Below, piece after piece: positions 27,706 to 36,685 of a stretch of DNA of 63,039 nt. Position 1 is the first letter of the stretch; the number at the start of each line of letters is the position of its first letter. This DNA comes from Prochloraceae cyanobacterium. GTDB taxonomy: Bacteria > Cyanobacteriota > Cyanobacteriia > Cyanobacteriales > JASJDA01. Both the position numbers and the translations under genes were made by a program. The notes under the pieces were generated by a model. That model saw nothing but the letters and a program-made list of their open reading frames with translations. It was not told where the DNA came from and made no database searches. The stretch lies in assembly GCA_030065755.1 (NCBI GenBank), contig JASJDA010000022.1, positions 1 through 63,039 on the forward strand, read 5' to 3'.

Positions 27706-29823
27706 ATGACTGAATCAATTCGCTTTCTCATGTGCGCCCCCGAACATTACGACGTAGATTACGTAATAAATCCTTGGATGGAGGGGAACATACACAAATC
27801 AGCACGCGATCGCGCTGTAGAACAGTGGCAAAAACTTCACCACGTTCTCAAAGATAAGGCAGTTGTAGATCTAGTTAAACCTGAAATTGGTTGGCCGGAT
27901 ATGGTATTTACTGCCAATGCGGGGCTAGTATTGGGAGATGATGTGGTACTAAGTCGCTTTTTACACAAAGAGCGCCAAGGAGAAGAACCTCACTTCAGAA
28001 AATGGTTCGAGGATAAAGGCTATACCGTACACGAACTGCCCAAAGATTTGCCCTTTGAAGGGGCTGGAGATGCTTTACTCGATCGCGAAGGACGTTGGTT
28101 GTGGGCGGGATACGGTTTTCGTTCCGAATTAGATTCTCACCCCTACATCGCTAAATGGCTGGATATTGAAGTACTTTCCCTAAGATTAATAGACGAAAGA
28201 TTTTATCATCTAGATACTTGTTTCTGTCCTCTTTCTGGGGGCTATTTACTTTACTATCCCGATGCTTTCGATTTCTACTCTAACCGTCTGATTCAAATGC
28301 GAGTACCCCCAGAAAAAAGGATCGCGATCGAAGAGGCGGATGCAGTAAATTTTGCCTGCAATGCGGTCAATATTGACTCAATTGTGGTCATGAACAAGGC
28401 TAGTGAGGGTTTGCAACAACGGCTAGTAGACGTTGGTTTTGAAGTAATACAAACCCCACTGACAGAATTTCTTAAAGCTGGCGGTGCAGCTAAATGCCTC
28501 ACCCTGCGAGTTACCGAACCAGTATTAGATTACGTTCATGCTAATGCACCTGTAGAAAGTCGCGTCATTCACCTACAAGGACACCTGCTGGATGCGGGGA
28601 TCGTGAACAAGGCATTAGACCTAATTGTAGAAAATGGTGGTAGTTTTCAGGTTCTCAATTTCGATTTAGGACAACAAAGACAAAGTACTTCCAAAGCAGA
28701 GGTGAAAGTATCGGCACCTTCCCACGAAGTTATGGAAGAGATCTTCTCAATGCTGATCGATCTCGGTGCTGTAGCCCCTCCACAAGAAACTTGCGATACT
28801 AATACAGAAATAGTTACTCAACCAGGGGTTGCTCCTGAAGATTTTTACGTCACCACTATCTACACCACAGAAGTAAGGGTTAATTGTGAATGGGTGAAAG
28901 TGCAAAATCAGCGCATGGATGGAGCTATTGTAGTTAAGAACACCCCCGATGCTTCAGTAGCTACTTGTAAACTTCTCAGAGATTTAGAAGTAGACGATCG
29001 GGTAATAGTAGGGGTAGACGGCATCCGTACTATTCGCAAACAAGAAGCAAGAGATCGGGAACCTAGCGGTACCGAATTCAGCTTTATGGGTGCTGGGGTC
29101 TCCAGCGAGCGTCGCGTAGAATTGGTAGTAGAACAAATTGCTTGGGAACTCCGGCAAATTCGCGATCGCGGCGGTAAAGTATTGGTAGTAGCAGGGCCAG
29201 TAGTAATTCATACTGGAGGCGCTTCACACCTATCCCATCTAATTCGTCATGGCTACGTCCAGGGACTTTTGGGAGGTAACGCGATCGCCGTTCACGATAT
29301 CGAACAAGCATTGATGGGAACCTCTCTCGGCGTAGATATGCAAAGAGGTACTCCAGTACTGGGGGGACACCGCCACCACTTAAAAGTAATTAACACTATA
29401 CGGGGTTGTGGCAACATCGCCAAAGCAGTTGAGAAAGGGATCTTGACACAAGGGATAATGTATGAATGCGTTAAAAATAACGTTCCCTTCTGTTTAGCTG
29501 GTTCCATCCGCGACGACGGTCCCTTACCAGATACCGAAATGGATTTAATTAAAGCCCAAGCTGAATACGCTAGGTTAATTCAAGGGGCAGATATGATTTT
29601 GATGCTGTCTACTATGTTGCACTCCATTGGTGCAGGAAATATGACCCCAGCAGGAGTGAAGATGGTATGTGTTGATATTAACCCCGCAGTTGTGACCAAA
29701 TTGAGCGATCGCGGTTCGATCGAATCTCTTGGTTTAGTTACTGATGTGGGTTTATTCCTCAGTTTGTTGGTGCAACGTCTAGATAAGTTAACCAGTCCTT
29801 ATCCTATTTCTCAGACTCTTTGA
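27706..29823 (+). CDS. agrE: Arginine dihydrolase, AgrE/ArgZ type
   Basis: A 705-residue protein of the cyanobacterial arginine-guanidine-removing family, which turns arginine into ornithine, CO2 and ammonia for nitrogen recovery (for example from cyanophycin). The N-terminal guanidine-modifying fold shows the known catalytic set: Asn71 (FTANAGLVLG), His168 (RFYHLDTCFCPL) and Cys264 (GGAAKCLTLRV). The middle linker (about 285-380) and the C-terminal Rossmann-like domain of TIGR00300 (GPVVIHTGGASHLSHLI, LGGHRHHLKVINTIRGCGN) are complete. In Anabaena the C-terminal part is reported to give ornithine cyclodeaminase activity; in ArgZ it does not. Which applies here cannot be read off. Confidence 0.93.
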   Translation: MTESIRFLMCAPEHYDVDYVINPWMEGNIHKSARDRAVEQWQKLHHVLKDKAVVDLVKPEIGWPDMVFTANAGLVLGDDVVLSRFLHKERQGEEPHFRKWFEDKGYTVHELPKDLPFEGAGDALLDREGRWLWAGYGFRSELDSHPYIAKWLDIEVLSLRLIDERFYHLDTCFCPLSGGYLLYYPDAFDFYSNRLIQMRVPPEKRIAIEEADAVNFACNAVNIDSIVVMNKASEGLQQRLVDVGFEVIQTPLTEFLKAGGAAKCLTLRVTEPVLDYVHANAPVESRVIHLQGHLLDAGIVNKALDLIVENGGSFQVLNFDLGQQRQSTSKAEVKVSAPSHEVMEEIFSMLIDLGAVAPPQETCDTNTEIVTQPGVAPEDFYVTTIYTTEVRVNCEWVKVQNQRMDGAIVVKNTPDASVATCKLLRDLEVDDRVIVGVDGIRTIRKQEARDREPSGTEFSFMGAGVSSERRVELVVEQIAWELRQIRDRGGKVLVVAGPVVIHTGGASHLSHLIRHGYVQGLLGGNAIAVHDIEQALMGTSLGVDMQRGTPVLGGHRHHLKVINTIRGCGNIAKAVEKGILTQGIMYECVKNNVPFCLAGSIRDDGPLPDTEMDLIKAQAEYARLIQGADMILMLSTMLHSIGAGNMTPAGVKMVCVDINPAVVTKLSDRGSIESLGLVTDVGLFLSLLVQRLDKLTSPYPISQTL

Positions 29824-29829
29824 GCTCAT

Positions 29830-29860
29830 CCCGCGCTAAATTTTGTTATCCTAGCGCGGG
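29830..29860 (+). terminator. Hairpin downstream of agrE
   Basis: CCCGCGCTA at 29830-29838 pairs perfectly with TAGCGCGGG at 29852-29860, six bases after the agrE stop. It is very stable, but only CTTCC follows, so it is an atypical terminator or an mRNA 3'-end stabiliser. Confidence 0.6.
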
Positions 29861-29871
29861 CTTCCAATCCC

Positions 29872-29965
29872 GTTAAAACAGTTATCAGTTATCAGTTATC
29901 GGGGTCTCGCTCATTGATTTAAAAGGAGACATTCTACCTCTAGAGGTAGAATACTTTCGCTCCCA
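29872..29965 (-). repeat. Interspersed repeat, copy 1 of 3 (inverted)
   Basis: On the minus strand this reads GGTAGAATGTCT, then TTTAAATCAATGAGCGAGACC, then GATAACTG three times, then TTTTAAC. The same order occurs at 38019-38072 and 49906-49956. It includes a perfect palindrome at 29931-29952 (ATTCTACCTC and its complement). It fills the space between agrE and the next gene. Confidence 0.7.
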
Positions 29966-29987
29966 TTCACAACTGACAACTGTTAAA

Positions 29988-30335
29988 TTAATTCCTGTCA
30001 CAAAAAATTAAATTATTGTTCAAACTTTTTTCCAATCTGAGATTTTCAGAATTGGACCGAACAGGGGCGAGTTCAGAATGATAGTTTGTTTTCAAATTAT
30101 CATTAGATATTATTTCAAACTTTTCTGATTCACTATCGTCTTGATGAGAAACCATATAGCAATAGCCAAAATCACTAGACAAACTGCCTTTAAGCTCTAA
30201 GTTATAATTTTCTATTCTGTTCGTCTTTAATTCACTTGCGTTAGCCGCAAAACTAAAAACAGATGAAAAACTCAGGCCAAAGGTAATTGCTATAGTGGAT
30301 AAAGTAATGTTTTTTACTAAAGATTGGTTTCTCAT
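29988..30335 (-). CDS. Small secreted hypothetical protein
   Basis: A 115-residue protein with a clear signal peptide (KNITLSTIAITFGLSFSSVF, cleaved after a FAANASE-like site, about residue 33). The mature part is about 80 residues, polar and Asn/Ser-rich, with three Cys (SDFGYCYMVS and LIFCDRN among them). No family recognised. Divergent from the CobW-type gene with 350 bases between. Confidence 0.55.
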   Translation of the reverse strand: MRNQSLVKNITLSTIAITFGLSFSSVFSFAANASELKTNRIENYNLELKGSLSSDFGYCYMVSHQDDSESEKFEIISNDNLKTNYHSELAPVRSNSENLRLEKSLNNNLIFCDRN

Positions 30336-30685
30336 TTTTATGTGTAAGTCCTAAGTTTCGAGCTCTTTGTTGCTATATTTTGATAATACATCAATTTGTT
30401 ACAAATTACTAATAAAAATTTCAAATACTTGACTAAAGTGTTTTTCATAGAAAAAGACTAAAAACGGATTGTTAACAAAAAGCAAATAGGTGTCATAAGA
30501 TTATTTAAACTAATAGTAATACTCATTCCTAATTGGCGATCGAACGTAAAAAATGCTTGGACATTTTCGGCAATTGCGATCTAAGCTACAGAATTACTGG
30601 TCTCAGCAAGACATTTTTCCTTGTTGGGATAGGTAAGATAAATAATAGTATTCAGTATCTCGTGACATTTTTGAAATTTTAGGTT
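30336..30685. promoter_or_regulatory. Divergent intergenic region upstream of the zinc GTPase gene
   Basis: 350 AT-rich bases with no ORF. In other cyanobacteria, COG0523 genes of this type can be under Zur control. I see an imperfect dyad-like AATAATAGTATTCAGTAT near 30640 but no convincing Zur box, so regulation remains open. Confidence 0.3.
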
Positions 30686-31771
30686 ATGTCAACAGCAAAC
30701 GCACGCTCACTTGCTTCTAAGGGAATGGAAGATGCTAAAAGAGGCTTACCAGTTACGATCGTGACTGGTTTTCTTGGGAGTGGTAAAACCACTCTCCTAA
30801 ATCACATTTTGACCAATCAGGAAGGTCTCAAAACGGCTGTTTTGGTGAATGAGTTTGGTGAAATTGGTATTGATAACGAACTCATTGTCACCACTGACGA
30901 TAATATGGTGGAGCTAAATAACGGTTGTGTTTGCTGCACCATTAATAACGATTTAGTAGAAGCAGTTTATAAAGTTCTCGATCGTGAAGACAAGATAGAC
31001 TATTTAATAGTTGAAACAACTGGTGTAGCCGATCCTTTACCTGTAGCACTCACCTTTTTGGGAACGGAATTGCGGGATATGACTCGCCTCGACTCGATCG
31101 TTACTTTAGTAGACTCGGCTAATTTTAGTCTGGATTTGTTCAACTCTCAAGCCGCACACAGTCAAATTGCCTACGGTGATGTTATCTTACTTAACAAGAC
31201 CGACCTTGTAAATGAAGGCGATCTAGACGTTTTGGAAACAAAAATTAGAGAGATTAAAAATGGGGCGAGAATTATCCGTACCTCAAAATCGCAAGTACCT
31301 CTCCCTCTAATTTTAAGTGTGGGTTTATTTGAGTCCGATCTCTATTTCAAAGAGAAAAAATCCGAACACCACCACGACCACCACGACCATCACCATCACG
31401 ACCACGACCATCACAACCACGACCACGACCATCACCACTCCGATCACTTAGAAAATGATGGGTTTACCTCCATTTCTTTCACTAGCGATCGACCTTTTGC
31501 TATTAGAAAGTTTCAGAATTTTCTCGACAATCAACTACCAGATAATGTCTTCCGTGCCAAAGGTATTCTCTGGTTTGACGAAAGTTCGAAGCGCCATATT
31601 TTTCACTTGAGTGGCAAAAGATTCACCATTGAAGATGAAGAGTGGAAAGGAGAACCAAAAAATCAGTTAGTACTGATCGGTCAAAATTTAGACCACGATA
31701 GATTGCGCCAGCAGCTAAACAAATGTTTGGGTTTTCCTGCTACGCAAAGAGGTAAAGGGTTTGGCAAATAA
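30686..31771 (+). CDS. CobW/COG0523 metal-chaperone GTPase
   Basis: A 361-residue G3E GTPase. It has Walker A GFLGSGKTTLLNH, the metal site CVCC (Cys81-84 in NNGCVCCTINNDL), Walker B VETTGVADP and NKTDLV. A ~30-residue His/Asp run (about 230-258) is a metal store. The C-terminal CobW_C domain (SDRPFAIRKFQNFLD, AKGILWFDES) completes the ZNG1-like arrangement that delivers zinc to client proteins. Zinc is favoured by the His-rich loop, but cobalt or nickel cannot be excluded. The N-terminal 20 residues are an extension. Confidence 0.9.
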   Translation: MSTANARSLASKGMEDAKRGLPVTIVTGFLGSGKTTLLNHILTNQEGLKTAVLVNEFGEIGIDNELIVTTDDNMVELNNGCVCCTINNDLVEAVYKVLDREDKIDYLIVETTGVADPLPVALTFLGTELRDMTRLDSIVTLVDSANFSLDLFNSQAAHSQIAYGDVILLNKTDLVNEGDLDVLETKIREIKNGARIIRTSKSQVPLPLILSVGLFESDLYFKEKKSEHHHDHHDHHHHDHDHHNHDHDHHHSDHLENDGFTSISFTSDRPFAIRKFQNFLDNQLPDNVFRAKGILWFDESSKRHIFHLSGKRFTIEDEEWKGEPKNQLVLIGQNLDHDRLRQQLNKCLGFPATQRGKGFGK

Positions 31772-31787
31772 ATAAAAAAATTATTAT

Positions 31788-32294
31788 TTATTCGCCCTTT
31801 AACTGTCGGACGAGATGAACCAACTCTGGTAAGATTAGCTGAGAAACAGCAAGTTTAACCGCATTAGTAGAACCAGGTAGAGAAAAAATAAGCTTTTGTC
31901 GATAAACGCCTGCTACTGCTCTGGATGCGATCGCTCTCGATCCTATTTCCCGATAACTCAGAAAGCGAAATAACTCACCAAATCCAGGCAGAGTTTTTTC
32001 TAATAGTTTATCTAATGCGTCGTAGGTGGTATCTCTTGGGGCAATACCCGTACCGCCATTTAAAATAACTGCTTCTATATCTGCGCGATCGCACAAGCCT
32101 GATAATTGTAACTGAATCTGAGTTGGTTCGTCTTTAATTATTTTGTAAGCTTTCACCTGATGACCAGCTTCGTTAAGTAGATCGGCGATCGCTTTACCAC
32201 TGCGATCGGTTTCTGAGGTGCGAGTATCGCTGACAGTAATAACTGCGCAATTGATGGCGATATCTTTTGGATCCCGATGAGGAATTGATGCCAT
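31788..32294 (-). CDS. moaB: Molybdopterin adenylyltransferase-family protein MoaB/MogA
   Basis: A 168-residue protein of molybdenum cofactor assembly (adenylylates molybdopterin). Motifs: AVITVSDTRTSETDRSG, AVILNGGTGIAPRDTTYDAL and SRAVAGVYRQKLIFSLPGS. It converges on the CobW-type gene with 16 bases between the stops. Its product would serve the sulfite-oxidase-like enzyme at 9457. Confidence 0.92.
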   Translation of the reverse strand: MASIPHRDPKDIAINCAVITVSDTRTSETDRSGKAIADLLNEAGHQVKAYKIIKDEPTQIQLQLSGLCDRADIEAVILNGGTGIAPRDTTYDALDKLLEKTLPGFGELFRFLSYREIGSRAIASRAVAGVYRQKLIFSLPGSTNAVKLAVSQLILPELVHLVRQLKGE

Positions 32295-32409
32295 TAGTTT
32301 TTTCTGTCTCTATCTTTTCGCCAAAGAAGAAAGATCGATATAAACTTCTCATTAATAGCTAAAGTCGCCCTAAAAGGGCGAGACTTGTATCCCATTATTT
32401 TCGATCGAA

Positions 32410-32748
32410 CTAAGAGGAGCTACTGAATTCTAGACCTTGCTCTTTGGCATACCTTTCCATAAAACGCATAAAGCGATCCCATTCTTGTTCTGATTTCATA
32501 ACATGAATTGCTTCTAGGGCTTCAGCTTTACCGTTAATAAACTTTCCTTTGACTTCTCGCGATACGATTTCGCCTTCTTCATCTATCAAGTACATCCCTG
32601 TAATTTCCTCAGTCATTTCGCTACTGAGAATTTTAGGAGATTGAAAATAAAATATAGCTCTACCGTTGCTGCCATCGCGAGAGCGAGTTAGTTTCACTTG
32701 GGGTATTGTATCTTCAGTTATTCCTCTAGAAAATTGAATTTGAGCCAT
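32410..32748 (-). CDS. psb28: Photosystem II assembly protein Psb28
   Basis: A 112-residue soluble thylakoid-associated factor that binds the CP47/RC47 side of assembling photosystem [28 protein letters not shown], then FYFQSPKIL, then [13 protein letters not shown] and [19 protein letters not shown] are characteristic along the full length. A short hairpin (CGCCCT / AGGGCG) lies between it and moaB at about 32366-32380. Confidence 0.96.
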   Translation of the reverse strand: MAQIQFSRGITEDTIPQVKLTRSRDGSNGRAIFYFQSPKILSSEMTEEITGMYLIDEEGEIVSREVKGKFINGKAEALEAIHVMKSEQEWDRFMRFMERYAKEQGLEFSSSS

Positions 32749-32877
32749 AATCTACGACGATTTGATAGTTTATATTTAAATTTAACTTAACTTTAACATT
32801 TTTTTGATATTTTTTGTTTTTTTGCCGTATAATGTTCTAATGGGCAATTTTAGTAATCGAATAGCACCTCGCCATCT

Positions 32878-33696
32878 TTACCTGCAGATTTGAGGACGAT
32901 CGTCTAACCAAGAGTTAATATCTTCCAAAACTCGCACACTTATTTCCCAAGGAAATAAGTGTGCTGTATTATGATAGCAATGCCAGTGAGAATTTTTTAG
33001 CTGTTGAGCTGTTTCTAAACTAGATTGAGCAGTGATATGTCTGTCTTTGTCTCCCGCTAACACTAAGCAAGGAAGATCGGCTAGTTTGCTTAAATCTTCA
33101 GTGCGATCGTAACCCATTTTTAGAGAGTTAGATAGGGCTTTTTTTGCTGCATTAGAAGTTTGAAAGTAAGCTGAAAGTAAGCAACTACCAATATACTGAT
33201 AAGCAACAGGACTGTGTTGTTGAATTAGATAGCGAAACAACGATCGCTTACCAAAAGTTTCTATATTCCATTTACCACCTGGATTGAAGTAATTTATAGT
33301 TGCTGCTATCCCTGTAAATAATAAATCTTGCCAAGTTGTTTTTGGATGACTGCTGCGAGGTCGAGCAGCAGTAGCAACTAAAATTAGACCACTAAACCGA
33401 TTGGGATTTCTTAAGGCTAATTCTATGGCTAAAATGCCTCCTAAAGACCATCCTAGTAGTAAACAACGATCTATTTGATAGAAATCTAGAAGTGCTTCTA
33501 AATCTGTAAGATGGTCGCTCATCTCAAAGTTTTCACTGACTCGACTTTTCCCATATCCTCGCAAATCGGGAGCAAAGGTTTTTAATCTTTGAGATAATTT
33601 ATTGGTGAATACTGACAAACATTGACTGTTACCTGGATGTCCGTGTAAACAAAGCAAAGGGAAACCCAATCCTTCTATTTTTACGTTTAAATTCAT
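32878..33696 (-). CDS. Alpha/beta-fold hydrolase
   Basis: A 272-residue serine hydrolase. It has oxyanion HGHPGN, nucleophile elbow GWSLGG, acid Asp in LVLAGDKDRHI and His in HNTAHLFPWE. The substrate is not evident; family members include esterases, haloperoxidases and thioesterases. Its ATG (33694-33696) lies only four bases from the divergent ATG of the next gene, so the promoters must lie inside the opposite coding sequence or the mRNAs are nearly leaderless. Confidence 0.85.
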   Translation of the reverse strand: MNLNVKIEGLGFPLLCLHGHPGNSQCLSVFTNKLSQRLKTFAPDLRGYGKSRVSENFEMSDHLTDLEALLDFYQIDRCLLLGWSLGGILAIELALRNPNRFSGLILVATAARPRSSHPKTTWQDLLFTGIAATINYFNPGGKWNIETFGKRSLFRYLIQQHSPVAYQYIGSCLLSAYFQTSNAAKKALSNSLKMGYDRTEDLSKLADLPCLVLAGDKDRHITAQSSLETAQQLKNSHWHCYHNTAHLFPWEISVRVLEDINSWLDDRPQICR

Positions 33697-33700
33697 AATT

Positions 33701-34351
33701 ATGAAAAAGTTTATTCTCTCTCACATTCGCTTTGCTGAAAGAAATTATTTACTAACAAATTTGCTCGCGATCGCTACGTTATCTGTCACAGTTTTATTAT
33801 GTCAATTATATTGCAAAAAACCTATTGCGATTAACAAACAAACTCAAATAGGGTGGCTAAAACAAGGAGATATACTCTTATTAATTAGTCTTCCCACTCT
33901 AGCATTGAATGGATGGAACGTAAAAAAAGCTTTACTAGGTTTAAAAGATCCGCGCCAAAGTAGAATTTTTAAGAATTTAAGCAAATACGGCCTTATTACT
34001 GAGGAGCTAATCCCAGAAATCGAAGCAGAATTAGAAGAAGCCGCTCCCCTAGAATTTAGAGCCCATAAAATTTATCTTACCGAATCTTGGCTCGTTTATC
34101 AAACTCAATTCGCTCTAAAAATAATAAGATATGAAAACATAATTTCGATCGCTCGTAATGTTACTAATTATCAAGTTAAATCTTCTACAGTTAGTCAATC
34201 TTATAGTTTAGTTATTCGCGATCGATTTGGAGAACGTTACAAAATAAACATGACAATTACTGACATTCACAAGATAGTTAAAATGATTTTAAAAAAAGTT
34301 CCTAATGTTTCAATAGACTATAAAGAAAAAAGAGTAGATTATGGCGATTAA
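33701..34351 (+). CDS. Hypothetical two-helix membrane protein
   Basis: A 216-residue protein. Two membrane helices (LLTNLLAIATLSVTVLLCQLY, residues about 16-38; ILLLISLPTLALNGW, about 57-72) precede a soluble C-terminal domain with an acidic helix (LIPEIEAELEEAAP) and a beta-rich part (IYLTESWLVYQTQFALKII). This tail resembles bacterial PH-type domains, but only loosely. Start codon is four bases from the divergent hydrolase ATG. Confidence 0.65.
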   Translation: MKKFILSHIRFAERNYLLTNLLAIATLSVTVLLCQLYCKKPIAINKQTQIGWLKQGDILLLISLPTLALNGWNVKKALLGLKDPRQSRIFKNLSKYGLITEELIPEIEAELEEAAPLEFRAHKIYLTESWLVYQTQFALKIIRYENIISIARNVTNYQVKSSTVSQSYSLVIRDRFGERYKINMTITDIHKIVKMILKKVPNVSIDYKEKRVDYGD

Positions 34352-34507
34352 TAAAAGGTTGTTTGCATTTTTGAGAAATAATTTCGATCGAATTTCTTGA
34401 AAATATAACCATATTACAGGCCTTCTATTAAACACATGTAACAATTAACTAATATTGACTCTGAAGTTAGCTTAGATTATTTACCTACTTGAATGTCGAA
34501 CGATTTT

Positions 34508-34777
34508 CTAATGAGGACAATAGTCAATACAATCAATTGCTTGTTCTGTATTAGCAATTGAAGGCTGCACTGTACATTTTAGACGATAGTTGTTAGTAAA
34601 AAATTGACATCTACTGCAGGGAATTTGATGCATTTTTTGGCTTCTCGCAAGGACATCTTTCATTGCATTTCCTAAACTCAAAACTAATGAAATGACGAAT
34701 ATCCAAGCACATAAAAAGCAAGCTGGAACGACCAAAGGTTGTATTGCTTTGATTATGTAAAGTAATGTTTGTAACAC
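34508..34777 (-). CDS. Small membrane protein with cysteine cluster
   Basis: An 89-residue protein from a GTG at 34777. One hydrophobic segment (VPACFLCAWIFVISLVLSL) is followed by a basic stretch and CSRCQFFTNNYRLKCTV, ending AIDCIDYCPH. Five Cys in a CxxC...C...CxxxC pattern suggest a metal or disulfide site near the membrane. Proteins of this type are widespread in cyanobacteria, but I know of no function. Confidence 0.65.
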   Translation of the reverse strand: MLQTLLYIIKAIQPLVVPACFLCAWIFVISLVLSLGNAMKDVLARSQKMHQIPCSRCQFFTNNYRLKCTVQPSIANTEQAIDCIDYCPH

Positions 34778-34911
34778 GCTTTGCTCTGCCGTAGTTAATA
34801 CTTGATAAGTACTGGGGCAAGATATACTGGGCTAACATTGTTAAAGTATGCCCCACAAAATTATTTATTCCCAGTATCACAAATTTTTCTTTGTCTTGTT
34901 TGCTTAATGTT

Positions 34912-35808
34912 TTAACTCCCTACTTGTAAATACTCAATCAATTGAGATATTTCCTGTCTATTAAACACTTTCGACAAAGTATTGGCTGCTGTTTTAGGTT
35001 CGACAGTGATTAAAACCTGAGGTAAAGAAGCGCTAGCAAGTTGCTGCAAACTTTGACTGGGAGCAATTAATTCTCCTTTACCTAACTCCAGATAATCGTT
35101 AGCTTGTTTTAGTTCTTTGATTGTTACTGGTGCTAGAGTTCGATAGGAATGTTTTGGATTGGCGATCGCGTCTTTAGCTTTTTTGATTATCTCTTGCCAA
35201 CCACGTTCCTGAGGGGCTAATTCTGCTAAATTGTCGCATAATTGCAGTAGTTGTTGCCTACTTTCTGGGCTAGCTTTTTGCTTAAACAGCTGCAACATTT
35301 GCTTGAGAGTTTCTTTGACTGGTTCAGACAAGTTGAGGGCTGGTTGCTCTGGTATCGAAGCTGCCTGCGGAACTGCTTTTCCTCCCTCGCCAAGTAATTG
35401 ATTGAGGTACTCTTGCAATTCAACAAAATAGGGTTCTGCTTCTTGCATGATTCCTTCAACTTGGTCTTCTTCGAGTTCCATGGCACTTTCGAGAAGTGTT
35501 ACCAAATTTTGAAGTACGTCATATGCTCTTAAAAACAAAGACTCCAATCTTTGATCGACTTCAATTGGATTTTCTTTGATAATTTTGAACGCATCTTCCA
35601 AACGGTGAGCAGCATTTTGGATACTGCCATAACCTAGCATTGCTGCTCCACCTTTGATCGAGTGAGCAGCACGAAACATTTCGTTAACTCTTTCGTTATC
35701 TTCAATAACTGAAGACAACTCTAATATACCTTTCTCTAGAGTCTCTAAGTGCTCTTTAGCTTCTTCTATAAAATATCCAAGAAGTCTTTGCTGACTTGTG
35801 GTGTCCAA
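34912..35808 (-). CDS. Hpt-domain phosphotransfer protein
   Basis: About 298 residues. The N-terminal Hpt domain carries RAAHSIKGGAAMLGYGSIQ with the phospho-acceptor His, as in the P1 domain of CheA-like and PilL/ChpA-type kinases. There is no HATPase or receiver. A linker and a helical C-terminal region (LKQMLQLFKQKASPESRQQL onward) follow, unassigned. There is no ATG near the start: an in-frame stop precedes a TTG at 35823. A second TTG at 35808 has GGGGGA eight bases before it, so 35808 is chosen. A possible relay partner for the hybrid kinase at 6598; this is only inference. Confidence 0.82.
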   Translation of the reverse strand: MDTTSQQRLLGYFIEEAKEHLETLEKGILELSSVIEDNERVNEMFRAAHSIKGGAAMLGYGSIQNAAHRLEDAFKIIKENPIEVDQRLESLFLRAYDVLQNLVTLLESAMELEEDQVEGIMQEAEPYFVELQEYLNQLLGEGGKAVPQAASIPEQPALNLSEPVKETLKQMLQLFKQKASPESRQQLLQLCDNLAELAPQERGWQEIIKKAKDAIANPKHSYRTLAPVTIKELKQANDYLELGKGELIAPSQSLQQLASASLPQVLITVEPKTAANTLSKVFNRQEISQLIEYLQVGS

Positions 35809-35903
35809 GACAGTTTCCCCCAATTAGAACTATTGGCCCTTTGCGGGCAGTGTAATTTTATCCTAAGTTATCTACTTTATTATGGAATTTATTGTCGTCG
35901 ACG

Positions 35904-36554
35904 CTAAATTCGTCGTAGTAAGAAAGATCTTATTCCTACTGCCTTAGCACCATCATAATCTTCTTTTAAGCTGTCGCCAATGTGCCAGGCATCTTTAGGC
36001 TTCAAGTTATGCTTGTGCAAAGCAACGCTAAAAATTTTGCTATTTGGTTTTGCTGCACCAACAATAGATGAGATAGTTATGGTGGAAAAAAGTTTTTCCA
36101 GTTTTAGATTTTCTATTACTTGGTAGATACGGGTATCAAAATTAGATATGATCCCTAATTTTATACCATTTTTTTGCCATTTTGTCAAAGTCGGTAAGAC
36201 TTCAGGATAGACATACCAAGGCTTTGAGGTGGCAAAGTAAGCGTAGAGTTCCTGAAAAAAGTATTTAAAGTCATCAAATCGCTCGATCGCTCCTGCACGA
36301 GTGAAAGTGTCAACAGCGATCGCCTCCCACCAATCAAATTCCAGTTGAGGAATTTTATCTGGTTCGACGTTTCCAGCAAAGGCTAAAGGAGGAGATGCTT
36401 TGAAGCTTTGATAAAAGGCGAGATCCAAAACCTCTGGAGAAACCTCAAGGTTTTCTATTTTTCGGGCGATCGCGCTGTAGATTTCTCCTACGCTTCCCCG
36501 TACGCCAAATAAGGTGCCTACGGCGTCTAAAAAAATTACTTTTGGTGGTTCCAT
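35904..36554 (-). CDS. HAD-superfamily hydrolase (HAD-IA)
   Basis: A 216-residue HAD phosphatase. Motif I is VIFLDAVGTLFGVRGS, where the second Asp of DxD is replaced by Val followed by Gly (DAVGT), as in the HDHD3/REG-2-like subgroup. Motif II is IISNFDTR, motif III the lysine in AAKPNSKIF, motif IV HIGDSLKEDYDGA. The missing acid/base Asp questions ordinary phosphatase activity. Substrate unknown. Confidence 0.85.
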   Translation of the reverse strand: MEPPKVIFLDAVGTLFGVRGSVGEIYSAIARKIENLEVSPEVLDLAFYQSFKASPPLAFAGNVEPDKIPQLEFDWWEAIAVDTFTRAGAIERFDDFKYFFQELYAYFATSKPWYVYPEVLPTLTKWQKNGIKLGIISNFDTRIYQVIENLKLEKLFSTITISSIVGAAKPNSKIFSVALHKHNLKPKDAWHIGDSLKEDYDGAKAVGIRSFLLRRI

Positions 36555-36599
36555 CTAAAGATATAGAGTTTGCATACTAGTGGCAGCTGGATACAGCCA

Positions 36600-36650
36600 T
36601 TAGAGATTCGATTCTAAGAATCTCCCGCTAAATCAAAGATTTTAGCGGCG
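36600..36650. other. Two adjacent hairpins downstream of the NDH-2 gene
   Basis: GAGATTC...GAATCTC and CGCTAAA...TTTAGCG form two short stems between the NDH-2 stop (36686, minus strand) and the HAD start. They may terminate the NDH-2 transcript, though T-runs are weak. Confidence 0.45.
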
Positions 36651-36685
36651 AGAGTATCAATTGAGCTGACTCTGTGACAGTAAAG

